This document shows, piece after piece, positions 26,213-34,981 of a DNA stretch of 64,000 nucleotides. Both the position numbers and the translations under genes were made by a program. Under the pieces are notes generated by a model, which was not told the DNA's origin, made no database searches, and saw nothing but the letters and a program-made list of their open reading frames with translations. Position 1 is the stretch's first letter. Every line of letters starts with the position of its first letter. The DNA is taken from positions 209,910 through 273,909 of the forward strand of contig NZ_GL891982.1 of NCBI RefSeq assembly GCF_000213555.1. The letters are read 5' to 3'. Source of the stretch: Dysgonomonas gadei ATCC BAA-286 (lineage in GTDB: Bacteria > Bacteroidota > Bacteroidia > Bacteroidales > Dysgonomonadaceae).

Positions 26213-26365
26213 TAGGGCAAACGCATCAAATTATTCAACTTCTATCGAAGGCCTGTAGGGGCGTATTGCATACGCCCAGTTGTGATATTTTGTTATGCGG
26301 GCGTATGCAATACGCCCCTACAGGAGGTTGAAAACAGCTTTATGAATTTTGATGCGTTTGCCCTA
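26213..26365. mobile_element. 153-bp MITE-like element with terminal inverted repeats and target duplication
   Basis: Perfect 18-bp terminal inverted repeats (TAGGGCAAACGCATCAAA at 26213-26230, its complement at 26348-26365). They enclose a second perfect 26-bp inverted repeat (26252-26277 and 26299-26324) around a 21-nt loop. The element is flanked by a 9-bp direct repeat, CTTTATATT (26204-26212 and 26366-26374), the expected target-site duplication. It has no ORF, so it must have been mobilised by a transposase elsewhere. The inner palindrome has a GGGGCGTATTGCATACGCCC-type core and could fold into a stable hairpin in RNA. The parent IS family is not assignable from the sequence alone. Confidence 0.85.
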
Positions 26366-26487
26366 CTTTATATTACCTGACTGATACTTTTTAGGATTTT
26401 ATATTTACATTCTCTTTCTTTCTTGTTATTTTTACAATTTATTAGTTATCTGAATGACTTATAAATAATAAAATTGATAATCAATAT

Positions 26488-28476
26488 ATGATCTACAGAG
26501 CTCTTACCCCTCAGGAAATAAATGCATTAAAGACACAATACTGTATTGCCGATAATTGGGATAATATAGAAGTTGCGGATAATTTTACACCGGATTATAT
26601 CAGGCATGTAAATTTTTCGGGTAAAATAAAAATGGGCGTTTTCGAGGAAGAATTCTCTCTGCCGGGTGGATTAAAAAAGCATTCAGGTATCCACCATGCC
26701 TGTCTTCACAATTGTGAGCTGGGCAACAATGTACTGATAGAAAATATTCAGAATTATATTGCAAATTATAGGATCGGTAATAATGTACTCATCCAAAACA
26801 TACACCATTTGTATGTAGATGGAGAAACGTCCTTTGGCAATGGCGTGGAAGTAAGTGTACTGAATGAGACGGGAGGACGTGAAGTTTTAATATATGATAA
26901 GCTAAGCGCGCATTTTGCATATATACTTTCGTTTTATCGTCATCGTCCGGTACTCACCAAAAAGTTACAGGATATGGTTATGGCATATGCCAGAGAAAAT
27001 ACCTCAACAACAGGTACCATCGGAAATAATGTAGCAATAGTAAATGCCGGTGCTATAAAAAATGTCCGTATAGGAGACTATGCCGTCATAGAAGGTGCCC
27101 GCCATTTAGAAAATGGAAGTATAAACAGCAATAAGCACGACCCTGTACATATCGGATATAGCGTAATGGCGAACGATTTCATCATATGTTCGGGTTCGCG
27201 AGTAGAAGACGGAACCATGCTCACCCGTTGTTTTATCGGCCAGGCATGTCAGTTAGGCCATACGTATTCGGCCAGCGATTCTTTATTTTTCAGTAATTGC
27301 CAGGGTGAGAACGGAGAAGCCTGCGCCTTATTTGCAGGGCCGTATACAGTTACACATCATAAATCGACGCTACTGATTGCCGGAATGTTTTCATTTATGA
27401 ATGCCGGTTCGGGTTCCAATCAGAGTAATCATATGTATAAGTTGGGACCGATACATCAGGGAATTGTGGAACGTGGAGGCAAAACAACCAGTGATTCGTA
27501 TATATTGTGGCCATCCCGGATCGGTGCGTTTTCTCTGATAATGGGACGCCACTATCACAATACCGACACGTCCAATATGCCGTTTTCCTATCTGATAGAA
27601 GATAAGAATGAAACAGTTTTAGTACCGGGTGTAAATTTGCGCAGTGTAGGTACTATCCGTGATGCACAAAAATTTCCGAAACGTGATAAACGGAAAGATC
27701 CTGAAGTGCTGGATCAGATCAACTTTAACCTGTTAAGTCCGTATACTGTACAGAAAATGTTCAAGGCAATATCTATATTAAGGGAGATGCTTGATACATG
27801 CGGCGAAGCCAGCGATTTTTATTCATATAAAGGTTGCCGCATTAAAAACTCGTCGCTGAATAAAGGCATAAAGCTTTATGACATGGCTATAAACAAGTTC
27901 TTAGGCAACTCTATAATATCCCGGCTGGGCAATTGTCCATGTACAAGCAACGAAGAGATTAGGAGTTATTTGAAACCCGATACGAATGTAGGCCTGTGTG
28001 TATGGAGCGATATAGGCGGTATGCTTGCCCCCCGTTCCGAAATAGATAAACTGATTGCAGATATAGAATCGGAGAAGATCACGCAAGTTTCGGAAATAAA
28101 TGCCACTTTTGCCCAACTCCACAAAGATTATTATTCACTGGAATGGACATGGGCATGGGATAAGATACAGCAATACTACGGATTATCGTTGGAAACTATA
28201 ACGGCGCAGGATATCATAAACATTGTTGAGCGTTGGAAAACAGTAGTAGTAAACCTTGATAAGATGATATACGAGGATGCCAAAAAGGAATTTTCTTTGT
28301 CTTCACGTACAGGCTTCGGTCTTGATGGCGACCGCAACCAGCAGAAAGATGATTTTGAACAAGTACGTGGCGTATTTGAAGAAAACGCTTTTGTAAAAGC
28401 TGTATTGACACATATAGATACGAAAACAAAACTGGGTAATGAAATAATAAGCCGACTGGAAAAGAGCGTGAAGTAA
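26488..28476 (+). CDS. DUF4954 family protein with left-handed beta-helix (hexapeptide-like) repeats
   Basis: A 662-residue cytoplasmic protein of the Bacteroidota-associated DUF4954 family. The first 400 residues contain many hexapeptide-like turns (LGNNVLIENIQNYIAN, RIGNNVLIQNIHHLYV, IGNNVAIVNAGAIKNVRIGDYAVIEGA, VMANDFIICSGSRVEDG), as in left-handed parallel beta-helix acyl- or nucleotidyltransferases. A His- and Cys-bearing segment, CQLGHTYSASDSLFFSNCQG, may be catalytic. The C-terminal 250 residues are helical and end in an acidic, dimerisation-like stretch. By fold it is probably a sugar-nucleotide-type acyltransferase, but no activity is established. It is monocistronic between the MITE and a bidirectional terminator. 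Confidence 0.8.
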   Translation: MIYRALTPQEINALKTQYCIADNWDNIEVADNFTPDYIRHVNFSGKIKMGVFEEEFSLPGGLKKHSGIHHACLHNCELGNNVLIENIQNYIANYRIGNNVLIQNIHHLYVDGETSFGNGVEVSVLNETGGREVLIYDKLSAHFAYILSFYRHRPVLTKKLQDMVMAYARENTSTTGTIGNNVAIVNAGAIKNVRIGDYAVIEGARHLENGSINSNKHDPVHIGYSVMANDFIICSGSRVEDGTMLTRCFIGQACQLGHTYSASDSLFFSNCQGENGEACALFAGPYTVTHHKSTLLIAGMFSFMNAGSGSNQSNHMYKLGPIHQGIVERGGKTTSDSYILWPSRIGAFSLIMGRHYHNTDTSNMPFSYLIEDKNETVLVPGVNLRSVGTIRDAQKFPKRDKRKDPEVLDQINFNLLSPYTVQKMFKAISILREMLDTCGEASDFYSYKGCRIKNSSLNKGIKLYDMAINKFLGNSIISRLGNCPCTSNEEIRSYLKPDTNVGLCVWSDIGGMLAPRSEIDKLIADIESEKITQVSEINATFAQLHKDYYSLEWTWAWDKIQQYYGLSLETITAQDIINIVERWKTVVVNLDKMIYEDAKKEFSLSSRTGFGLDGDRNQQKDDFEQVRGVFEENAFVKAVLTHIDTKTKLGNEIISRLEKSVK

Positions 28477-28533
28477 TATTACACTTAATTAAAAACAAGA
28501 CATAACTCTTGGACTTAAGGATAAAAATAAAAA

Positions 28534-28558
28534 AGCTCTAAAGTAAAACTTTAGAGCT
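28534..28558. terminator. Bidirectional intrinsic terminator
   Basis: A perfect 10-bp stem (AGCTCTAAAG/CTTTAGAGCT) with a 5-base loop, a T-run to the right and an A-run to the left. It serves the DUF4954 gene and the convergent rpmE2. Confidence 0.85.
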
Positions 28559-28592
28559 TTTTTTAATTCTTTTGACCGATGATGCTATACTC

Positions 28593-28853
28593 TTATTTTT
28601 TAGGCTGAGTACGTTTTGCGTAACGGTTCATGAACTTATCAACACGTCCTGCAGTATCCACAAGTTTTTGTTTTCCTGTGTAGAATGGGTGGGACGAGCT
28701 GGTAATTTCAAGCTTTACCAGCGGATAAGTAACACCATCTATCTCGATAGTTTCCTTTGCATTGATAGTTGAACGTGAGATAAATACCTCATCATTTGAC
28801 ATATCTTTGAAAGCTACCGGACGGTAATTCTCTGGATGAATATCTTTCTTCAT
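28593..28853 (-). CDS. rpmE2: 50S ribosomal protein bL31 type B
   Basis: The 86-residue protein matches bL31 of the zinc-independent type (YkcC/RpmE2 class): MKKDIHPENYRPVAFKD, the F-ISRSTIN strand and SSSHPFYTGKQKLVDTAGR are family hallmarks. It has no CxxC pair, so it does not bind the structural Zn2+ of type A. bL31 bridges the ribosomal subunits. It is monocistronic with a strong promoter 40 bp upstream. Confidence 0.96.
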   Translation of the reverse strand: MKKDIHPENYRPVAFKDMSNDEVFISRSTINAKETIEIDGVTYPLVKLEITSSSHPFYTGKQKLVDTAGRVDKFMNRYAKRTQPKK

Positions 28854-28891
28854 TTTATAGTAGTTTAAGTTATTTCTTCTTTTTCAGCCGA

Positions 28892-28923
28892 CAAAGATAG
28901 GCCTTTTATCCTATTAAAACAAA
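28892..28923 (-). promoter_or_regulatory. Promoter for rpmE2 (-33 and -7 boxes)
   Basis: On the minus strand TTTG (28920-28923) is followed after exactly 20 bp by TATCTTTG (28892-28899). This is the best full match to the Bacteroidota consensus in the window, as expected for a ribosomal protein gene. Confidence 0.8.
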
Positions 28924-28971
28924 ATATTTCCCTCAAATTTAGGATAAATATATGAATATTTCTTTTGGATT

Positions 28972-29606
28972 TTTATCTATGTATATAGCTGTTAGCTCTT
29001 TGAAGTATTGATTAGTAAATTTGTAGATTAGTAGATTAGCAAATGAGTGATAAGTATTACATGTGTTACTTTTTTATATACAAGTTACGAGTAAACAAGA
29101 TTCGAATTGTTGCTAACTGTTTACTATAAATAGTGTTCATTGTGTAACTCTTTGTCCCCCTTGTGGTAAAGTGATTTAACCACTAAGTACACGAAGGGAA
29201 TCACAAAGGGCACAAAGGCTAAAAAACTGTTACCTTTGTTACCTTTTGACAAGTAGTAAGTTTTAAGTAATGAGTAATAATATGAAAGAACTATATTTCT
29301 GTTTACCGTAAAGTCACTTATGCGATAGCCAAAGCTAACGGCTAATAGCTATCAGCTAAAAGCTGAAATATGCGTTACCTTTGTTACCTTTTAACTATAT
29401 ATAGTTAATGAATATAAAATTCCCCAGATGAAAATAATAAAAAGCTGTCAGATGTGTCAGATTTTAATACAATATGGTTAAATAAAATAAAAAAAATAGT
29501 AACAACCATGAGATGCAAGATATGGATAAGCCAGTAAAAAAACTTATATATCATTATTTTGCTTACCCGTCTACTAAAAATGTAAAATGTGTCAAGTTTG
29601 TCAAGT
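28972..29606. repeat. Diverged long intergenic repeat, copy A
   Basis: A gene-free stretch whose short blocks recur in the same order at 51103-51595: TTTATCTATGTATAT, TAGCTCTTTGA-GTATTG, AAATGAGTGAT-AGT, ACGAGTA-ACAAGA, TTGCTAACTG, TGTTACCTTTGTTAC, AGCTATCAGCTAA and AAAATGTGTCAAGTTTGT-AAGTTT. It has no ORF beyond chance. It lies upstream of the lactonase gene and downstream (on the other strand) of rpmE2. Confidence 0.7.
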
Positions 29607-29707
29607 TTTAAGGAATCCGTTACCTCTTTAATTTATTTACTAAATATGTGCCAATGTAATAAATTTTGCTTTCTTTTGTTCTATAAAAGGTTTTTGAATA
29701 AGTAAAT

Positions 29708-30907
29708 ATGAAAATCATGCGTAAATATATTTTATTATCAACAGCTATTGCATTTTCTCTATTATCGTGTAATAATAAAAAAAGTGCTTCAGATAATTCA
29801 ACAGAAAATCAAACCGACGTTATCAATATGGAATCTATATCAGACGAAAACAGCATGTACCTTCTTGTTGGCACTTATACGGCAGGTGAAAGTGAGGGGA
29901 TATATGTATATCAGTTCGATACGGTATCGGGATATTCTCAATATAAAAGCATGGTGAAAGTTGCAAACCCGTCTTACCTGACTGTTAGCAAGGACGAGAA
30001 ATTTGTTTATGCCGTGACCGAAACAGGAGACAATACTGCTGCCGCCAATGCTTATTCTTTCGACAAGGCAAAAGGGGAATTGAAACATCTGAATACGGAA
30101 CCAACTAAAGGAGCCGACCCTTGCTACATTTCGGTGGATGCCACGGGTAGGCATGTGGTTACGGCAAACTATTCGGGTGGTAACCTCAGCGTGTTTGGAG
30201 TGAAAGAAGATGGCTCGCTTAATGCGGCATCCCAGGTTATAAGTTTTAGCGGTAAAGGTGCAGATCCGGAACGTCAGGCAAAGCCACATATACACTGTGT
30301 AATGTTTTCTCCCGATGGAAAACATCTGTTTGCCGACGATTTGGGTACAGATAAGATACATAAATTCGATGTAAATCCAAATGCTACACGAGACTATCTG
30401 AAACAGGGAACCCCTCCATCATTTAAGGTTGCCGATGCATCAGGTCCACGCCATCTTGCATTTCACCCGAATGGTAAATATGCCTATCTCATAAATGAGT
30501 TGTCCGGTGCAGTAATCGCTTTTAATTATGACGGGATAAAGGGTGATCTTACCCAGATACAATCTATACAGGCAGATACACTCGATGCTAAGGGTAGTGC
30601 AGACATACACATATCTCCCGATGGCAAATTTCTGTATGCATCCAATCGCCTGAAAGGTGACGGGCTGGCCATATTTTCAATCAATCAGGCTGACGGGAAA
30701 CTGACCAAGGCCGGCTATCAGGAAACTGGAATACATCCCCGTAATTTTGTAATTACACCGAATGGTAAATATCTGCTTGTGGCGAGCCGCGACAGCGATA
30801 TAATCCAGATATTCCTCAGAAACGAAAACACCGGCCTACTGGAAGATACATTTAAAGATATAAAGCTGGATATGCCGGTGTGTCTTAAGTTTGTTTCTTT
30901 TAAATAG
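29708..30907 (+). CDS. Lactonase-family beta-propeller lipoprotein
   Basis: A 399-residue protein of the seven-bladed 6-phosphogluconolactonase-like (YbhE, PF10282) family. It has a lipobox (LLSC, Cys21), so it is a lipoprotein rather than the cytoplasmic Pgl enzyme. Blade motifs recur, such as NPSYLTVSKDEKFVYAV, GPRHLAFHPNGKYAYLI, ADIHISPDGKFLYASN and HPRNFVITPNGKYLLVA. The usual cluster HIHC (KPHIHCVMFSPDGK) is present. Family members hydrolyse lactones or act as muconate-cycloisomerase-like enzymes; the substrate here is unknown. A second ATG at 29717 could be the start. It converges on the MscS gene with a 1-bp gap. Confidence 0.85.
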   Translation: MKIMRKYILLSTAIAFSLLSCNNKKSASDNSTENQTDVINMESISDENSMYLLVGTYTAGESEGIYVYQFDTVSGYSQYKSMVKVANPSYLTVSKDEKFVYAVTETGDNTAAANAYSFDKAKGELKHLNTEPTKGADPCYISVDATGRHVVTANYSGGNLSVFGVKEDGSLNAASQVISFSGKGADPERQAKPHIHCVMFSPDGKHLFADDLGTDKIHKFDVNPNATRDYLKQGTPPSFKVADASGPRHLAFHPNGKYAYLINELSGAVIAFNYDGIKGDLTQIQSIQADTLDAKGSADIHISPDGKFLYASNRLKGDGLAIFSINQADGKLTKAGYQETGIHPRNFVITPNGKYLLVASRDSDIIQIFLRNENTGLLEDTFKDIKLDMPVCLKFVSFK

Positions 30908-30908
30908 C

Positions 30909-32573
30909 TCAACCTTCTCCTGAAGCGTCTTCGGTTTGAGGGTCTTCGTTAAATTCATGTATGTTTACAACCCGGTTGACACGATAATGAGGCGATAGTA
31001 TTTCTATACCTGCTTCTTTGAAAACATCCTGTATATTTTTACGGAGGTCAGAATATATATCGTTCATTTTATTGGCATCTTTGGTGAATACATTTAATTG
31101 ATATTCCACATAGAAGTCCTCAAAAGCTGTCTGCATAATGAAAGGCTTTTGCTTCCGGTTCAGATTCTCGGTTTTATATGCAACCTTTAACAATAACTCA
31201 TGTATCAGTCTCCATGGTACATCGTATCCGATGGTGACCGTTGTATAGAGAATTAGACCATACTGGCTCGCTGAGAAAGAGTAATTGACTGTTTTCGTAC
31301 TCATTACACTGGAATTGGGAATAGTGATCACCTCATTCTTAGCTGTTTTCACACGGGTTACCAAAGCCGTTTTTTCTATTACGTTGCCCACTGTATCGTC
31401 CATTTTCACACGGTCTCCTATTTTAAAAGGCCTCATATATGTGATTACAAACCCGGCTATGATATTCCCTATAACGGATGTGGAACCCAGCGATATCATT
31501 AACCCCAGGAATACAGATACGCCCTGAAATATCTGTGAGTCCGAGTTTGGGAGATAAGGGAATATCATGATGAATGTAAACACCATCAGTATGGCTATCA
31601 CAATATTGTATGTAGGCTTCGCCCAATCGGGATAAAAACCTTTGAACGTAATTTTATTATCTGATATTTTATCTGTGATGGAACGTAGGAATTTCTTTAC
31701 AAACCTGAATATAAAGGCTATGACTATTATTGTAAACAGATTTGGCAGATAATTTTTGATACTGACAGCAACTTTCTTTACCGGAGATATAACATAGTTG
31801 AGAAGTTGATCCGATATACCTGTTGTATGCGGGAATATTTTGAAAAACAATAGAGTACATACAAATAAGGATGCTACTATTAAGACAAAGCGCAGAATCT
31901 TGAGCAAGGCAAATATGATTTGCTCTGCTTTCTCAGCCTCGATTATACCAAACAGGCCTTTGACTTTCTTATGGCGTTGTTTGCGTACGAATATTTTCAA
32001 TCTGCGGTAGCCATAGCGGAATCCCCGCAGGAAGAAATATTCCCCGGCAATTATCAGTATAACAAATAAGGCTTGCAATCCTATTCGTTTCCAGCCGGTT
32101 TCGTAGTGCCGCTTTTCGATAGCGCTGATTATAATATTGCGATACGAATCGGCCAGATCGAGCTTAGCCCTGCCATATATCTGGGCCTGTAGTGTATCTA
32201 TACTGATTATAATTCTTGAATTCTGATACTTCTGGTCATCGTATACTATATTTATCTGGTCGCTAAACTCAACTAGCTTTAGCGAATCCGGATTAAAAAG
32301 AGGGTATTCTTCGAGCGATCTTATTTTATCTTCAATTGCTGATGCTCTTTGATCGACTGTAAATGAACCGACTCCACCATGTATCAGAAATAATGTATCG
32401 ATGAAAGGTGCTACCGGTGCGCCCTTGGTCTGAGTTAAGACAATCTCGGTAGAATCAACCTTGGCTATAACAGGTTCTTTTTTGTTTGTAGTTCTTCTTT
32501 GGGCTGATGCATCTATTGTATGACATAAAATAGTGATGCATAGCAATGACATTAAGATGTTATATTTGCTCAT
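30909..32573 (-). CDS. MscS-type mechanosensitive channel with extracytoplasmic N-domain
   Basis: The start at 32573 gives 554 residues with a signal-like first helix (MSKYNILMSLLCITILCHTI). The open frame to 32603 adds ten residues and no signal peptide, so I prefer the shorter start. A periplasmic region of about 110 residues precedes four or five membrane segments (about 160-180, 220-245, 275-295, 320-340 and 350-375). The MscS core then follows: the pore helix VFLGLMISLGSTSVIGNIIAG and the beta domain MRPFKIGDRVKMDDTVGNV. It should act as an osmotic safety valve in the inner membrane. It is not in an operon and converges with the lactonase gene. Confidence 0.9.
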   Translation of the reverse strand: MSKYNILMSLLCITILCHTIDASAQRRTTNKKEPVIAKVDSTEIVLTQTKGAPVAPFIDTLFLIHGGVGSFTVDQRASAIEDKIRSLEEYPLFNPDSLKLVEFSDQINIVYDDQKYQNSRIIISIDTLQAQIYGRAKLDLADSYRNIIISAIEKRHYETGWKRIGLQALFVILIIAGEYFFLRGFRYGYRRLKIFVRKQRHKKVKGLFGIIEAEKAEQIIFALLKILRFVLIVASLFVCTLLFFKIFPHTTGISDQLLNYVISPVKKVAVSIKNYLPNLFTIIVIAFIFRFVKKFLRSITDKISDNKITFKGFYPDWAKPTYNIVIAILMVFTFIMIFPYLPNSDSQIFQGVSVFLGLMISLGSTSVIGNIIAGFVITYMRPFKIGDRVKMDDTVGNVIEKTALVTRVKTAKNEVITIPNSSVMSTKTVNYSFSASQYGLILYTTVTIGYDVPWRLIHELLLKVAYKTENLNRKQKPFIMQTAFEDFYVEYQLNVFTKDANKMNDIYSDLRKNIQDVFKEAGIEILSPHYRVNRVVNIHEFNEDPQTEDASGEG

Positions 32574-32685
32574 AGTAGTTTTTTGCCTTTTTGCATATAA
32601 CAAATATATATAAGTTAACTGATAAATCGTATAATAAGTAGATAATAAAATCTGAAAAATACTCTATAAATAGATATACAAATAA

Positions 32686-32714
32686 GCTCCCTGCATTTGT
32701 TCTATACAGGGAGC
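32686..32714 (-). terminator. Intrinsic terminator of the 55-residue gene
   Basis: Stem GCTCCCTG/CAGGGAGC with a 13-base loop. On the minus strand it is followed by TTATTTGTATA, weakly T-rich. It lies 21 bp after the stop of the small gene at 32735-32902. Confidence 0.6.
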
Positions 32715-32734
32715 CTTATTATACAATCTTAATA

Positions 32735-32902
32735 TCAACCTCTGCTTTTCATACTGTCCTCATCCGGATTTATCTTATTGAGAGCAGCTTTCACTTCTTT
32801 TTCGCTAATGATAGCGGGATAGGAACTATTGCTTTTATCCTTTCTGGCTTCCTCATAAGCTACAAAATCCTGTGGCGACTTTACTATTTCATTCTTTTTC
32901 AT
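32735..32902 (-). CDS. Small hypothetical protein (55 residues)
   Basis: An ATG-initiated frame of 55 codons encoding a charged, soluble peptide that opens MKKNEIVKSPQDFVAYEE and ends DEDSMKSRG. It is below the usual ORF size cut-off. Support comes from a coding-like composition, an ATG start, a terminator just after the stop and an otherwise empty gap. No signal peptide, membrane segment or recognised domain. It sits between the terminator of the next lipoprotein gene and the MscS gene, with no functional hint. Confidence 0.65.
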   Translation of the reverse strand: MKKNEIVKSPQDFVAYEEARKDKSNSSYPAIISEKEVKAALNKINPDEDSMKSRG

Positions 32903-32979
32903 GACTGATGGTAGATTTAATTAAACATATATACTAAACACGACCACAATAATTTATGTTCAGTAGAGACAGTAAAAAA

Positions 32980-33008
32980 GGCGGGTGACTTATCATAAAT
33001 CACCCGCC
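32980..33008 (-). terminator. Intrinsic terminator
   Basis: A perfect 9-bp stem (GGCGGGTGA/TCACCCGCC) with an 11-base loop, followed on the minus strand by a T-run. It ends the gene at 33038-34447. Confidence 0.85.
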
Positions 33009-33037
33009 TTTGTCATCCGAACTGTGTTTAATTCTAT

Positions 33038-34447
33038 TTACAAGATGACGCTTAAATTCGCTCTGTTTTCATATGTATAATTATCCTCTACATTCCTAGC
33101 ATAATCCACTATTTTACTTACTGTTACCGTAGACTTTGGATTATTCAGTATATATTGCACATAGAATCCCCGTACATATCCATGAGGCAACTCCTTATAC
33201 CCACTTGGTGGAGGCGTATCCAAATCCAGTTTCTTTATATCTGTCTGATTTGCGTTTATATATAGTTTGTAGCCAAGTTCAATATCGCTAAGCCTTCTGC
33301 ACCAGCGTACATTCATCATATGATAGCTTAGAACATCCTTGGTATCCACATAGTCATGCAACATGACCACTCCCATCGATAATTCATCATTCCAAAGCTG
33401 CACAGCCATGTATGCAGAGTAAAATAGGTGGTAAATGTCCCCTTTCTTTCCATCTGTATAGCAACCGTTCGTAGGTCCCAAACCATTACACCACGGACCA
33501 TCACCGTTCAATCTGGCCCCTCCCGGCATCAGATTGAATTTATACTTGTTAGTCGTATTCTTTTTGTCAAACCAGTATGTCTTATAAGGGCCTCCTCCGG
33601 GATTTGCAATATCGTAGGCTAAAGGATTATCACCCGGTCTTGCTCCTAACGCAAATCGTACATCCCGTTCATTTAGCCGGGTGTGAGGAGCATCGTTTGT
33701 AGTATTGAACGGACACATAGCAAATAGTTGCCTGTAATCCTCCGGTGCTGGAATCTTCCACCCTTTGATATTTTGATTGTTTTGATCTCGCATTACACCA
33801 TATTTATTCATATATAATATGCTTGGATAACTGTAGTATCTACCATAGCTTTTTTCAAAATCAGTGATATTTTGTAATTGAAATTGTGATGGCGCTATCC
33901 TGATACGTTCTACATATTTATCCAGAACATTCTGAGTAATCGGATAGATATTTTCAAAATCATTGCCCCACTTCACCGTATGGTAGAAGTTCTGATCTAC
34001 CCAATAATATTCTCCCACACGTACAGCGTTATATTCGCCAAGAAGCTGATTACCCTCAGTGGTGTAAAAGTTGACCTTCATTGATTCAGGCAAAGTTCTG
34101 GTATTTTTGTCTATATACTGAAAGATGAAATCTTCTGAGTTCTTATTGAAATACAGATACTTCTTTTCTTTTTCATTCCCTACATAACCGCTGGGAGGCG
34201 TAACTTCTACTACTGTATAATTTCTTGCGGGTAGGTCTGTAACCTCAGTTTTGCCATTTGTGAGAGTATATGTGGCTACAACCTCATTGTTGTAATCGAG
34301 TACCTTATATGTCCCTCCACCAATAAATTCATTTGTTACAATATCTCTTGCCGAGATCGTGAAGTGGGCCATTTCTATATCGCTATTATCGGTGCAGGCA
34401 TACAATCCGATAAATGACAATAAGTAAATTATAATATTCTTCTTCAT
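33038..34447 (-). CDS. Surface lipoprotein with Cna-B-like and FISUMP-like domains
   Basis: A 469-residue lipoprotein (LYAC, Cys18). Residues about 28-95 form a prealbumin-like Cna-B/SpaA-type beta domain (GGTYKVLDYNNEVVATYT, LPARNYTVVEVTPPSGY), common in surface adhesins. From about 140 the pattern of GWKIPAPEDYRQLF, FNLMPGGARLNGDGPW and NVRWCRRLSD resembles the Fibrobacter-type major paralogous (FISUMP) domain seen in Bacteroidota surface proteins. The latter is my reading of motif spacing, not a search result. It stands alone with its own terminator. A cell-surface or pilus-tip-like role is possible; no partner genes are nearby. Confidence 0.6.
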   Translation of the reverse strand: MKKNIIIYLLSFIGLYACTDNSDIEMAHFTISARDIVTNEFIGGGTYKVLDYNNEVVATYTLTNGKTEVTDLPARNYTVVEVTPPSGYVGNEKEKKYLYFNKNSEDFIFQYIDKNTRTLPESMKVNFYTTEGNQLLGEYNAVRVGEYYWVDQNFYHTVKWGNDFENIYPITQNVLDKYVERIRIAPSQFQLQNITDFEKSYGRYYSYPSILYMNKYGVMRDQNNQNIKGWKIPAPEDYRQLFAMCPFNTTNDAPHTRLNERDVRFALGARPGDNPLAYDIANPGGGPYKTYWFDKKNTTNKYKFNLMPGGARLNGDGPWCNGLGPTNGCYTDGKKGDIYHLFYSAYMAVQLWNDELSMGVVMLHDYVDTKDVLSYHMMNVRWCRRLSDIELGYKLYINANQTDIKKLDLDTPPPSGYKELPHGYVRGFYVQYILNNPKSTVTVSKIVDYARNVEDNYTYENRANLSVIL

Positions 34448-34676
34448 TATCCTTTTTCCTTTCCTTTTTATTTTATTCTATATAAAACCGTAGCTTGTAA
34501 AATAAAATGGTAAGGTACATGGTACATAGATGTGGTAGAATTTACATATCCGTCTGTCTTCCCAAGATAAACATGTTAACCGATTTATTTGTTTTTGGAA
34601 TTTAAGTTAAAATACAAAGAATTTCATCCCAATGAACTTTTTTAGCATTCCCGTATACCAACTGTAAAAGCAAAAA

Positions 34677-34704
34677 AAAGCGTTACTTATTTAAATAACG
34701 CTTT
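34677..34704 (-). terminator. Intrinsic terminator of the TetR-linked operon
   Basis: Stem AAAGCGTTA/TAACGCTTT with a 10-base A+T loop and a T-run on the minus strand. It lies 22 bp after the winged-helix gene and ends the operon that starts at 39736. Confidence 0.75.
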
Positions 34705-34726
34705 TTTCTATAATGAATAAATTTAA

Positions 34727-34951
34727 TCAATAATAAGTTTCAGATACTGAATGATTCAATTCTATATATAAATGACCATTTTCGTCAAAGAAACGGATTT
34801 TATTTTCTCTTGATAACCAGCCTAATGCCATATTTATAAGAGAATCCTTAAAATCAGAGAGCTCTCCAATTTCCCTTATGGTTAACTTACCTTTTTCTGC
34901 CAGTAAATTCCATATTATACCTGCATTAATTCCAATGTCATTTTTCAGCAT
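34727..34951 (-). CDS. Winged helix-turn-helix small protein (DUF2582 type)
   Basis: The 74-residue protein has the DUF2582 winged-helix pattern: AGIIWNLLAEKGKLTIREIGEL for the helices, DSLINMALGWLSRENKIRF for the recognition helix and first wing strand, then a short C-terminal strand. Such small wHTH proteins may bind DNA or protein, and their role is generally unknown. It is the last gene of the TetR-linked operon, 30 bp after the small membrane protein. It could give feedback control within the operon, but no binding site is evident. Confidence 0.7.
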   Translation of the reverse strand: MLKNDIGINAGIIWNLLAEKGKLTIREIGELSDFKDSLINMALGWLSRENKIRFFDENGHLYIELNHSVSETYY

Positions 34952-34981
34952 AATTTACTAGTTTTTAATTTATAAAATGAG

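Noticed and set aside
26252..26324. A simple intrinsic terminator at the 26-bp inverted repeat
   Set aside because: It has no T-run and is nested inside TIRs with a target duplication, so a MITE explains it better; a real terminator is at 26066-26101.
29300..29610. CRISPR-like array because of repeated GTTACCTTTGTTACC and GTCAAGTTTGTC units
   Set aside because: The units are unevenly spaced, not identical, and there are no cas genes.
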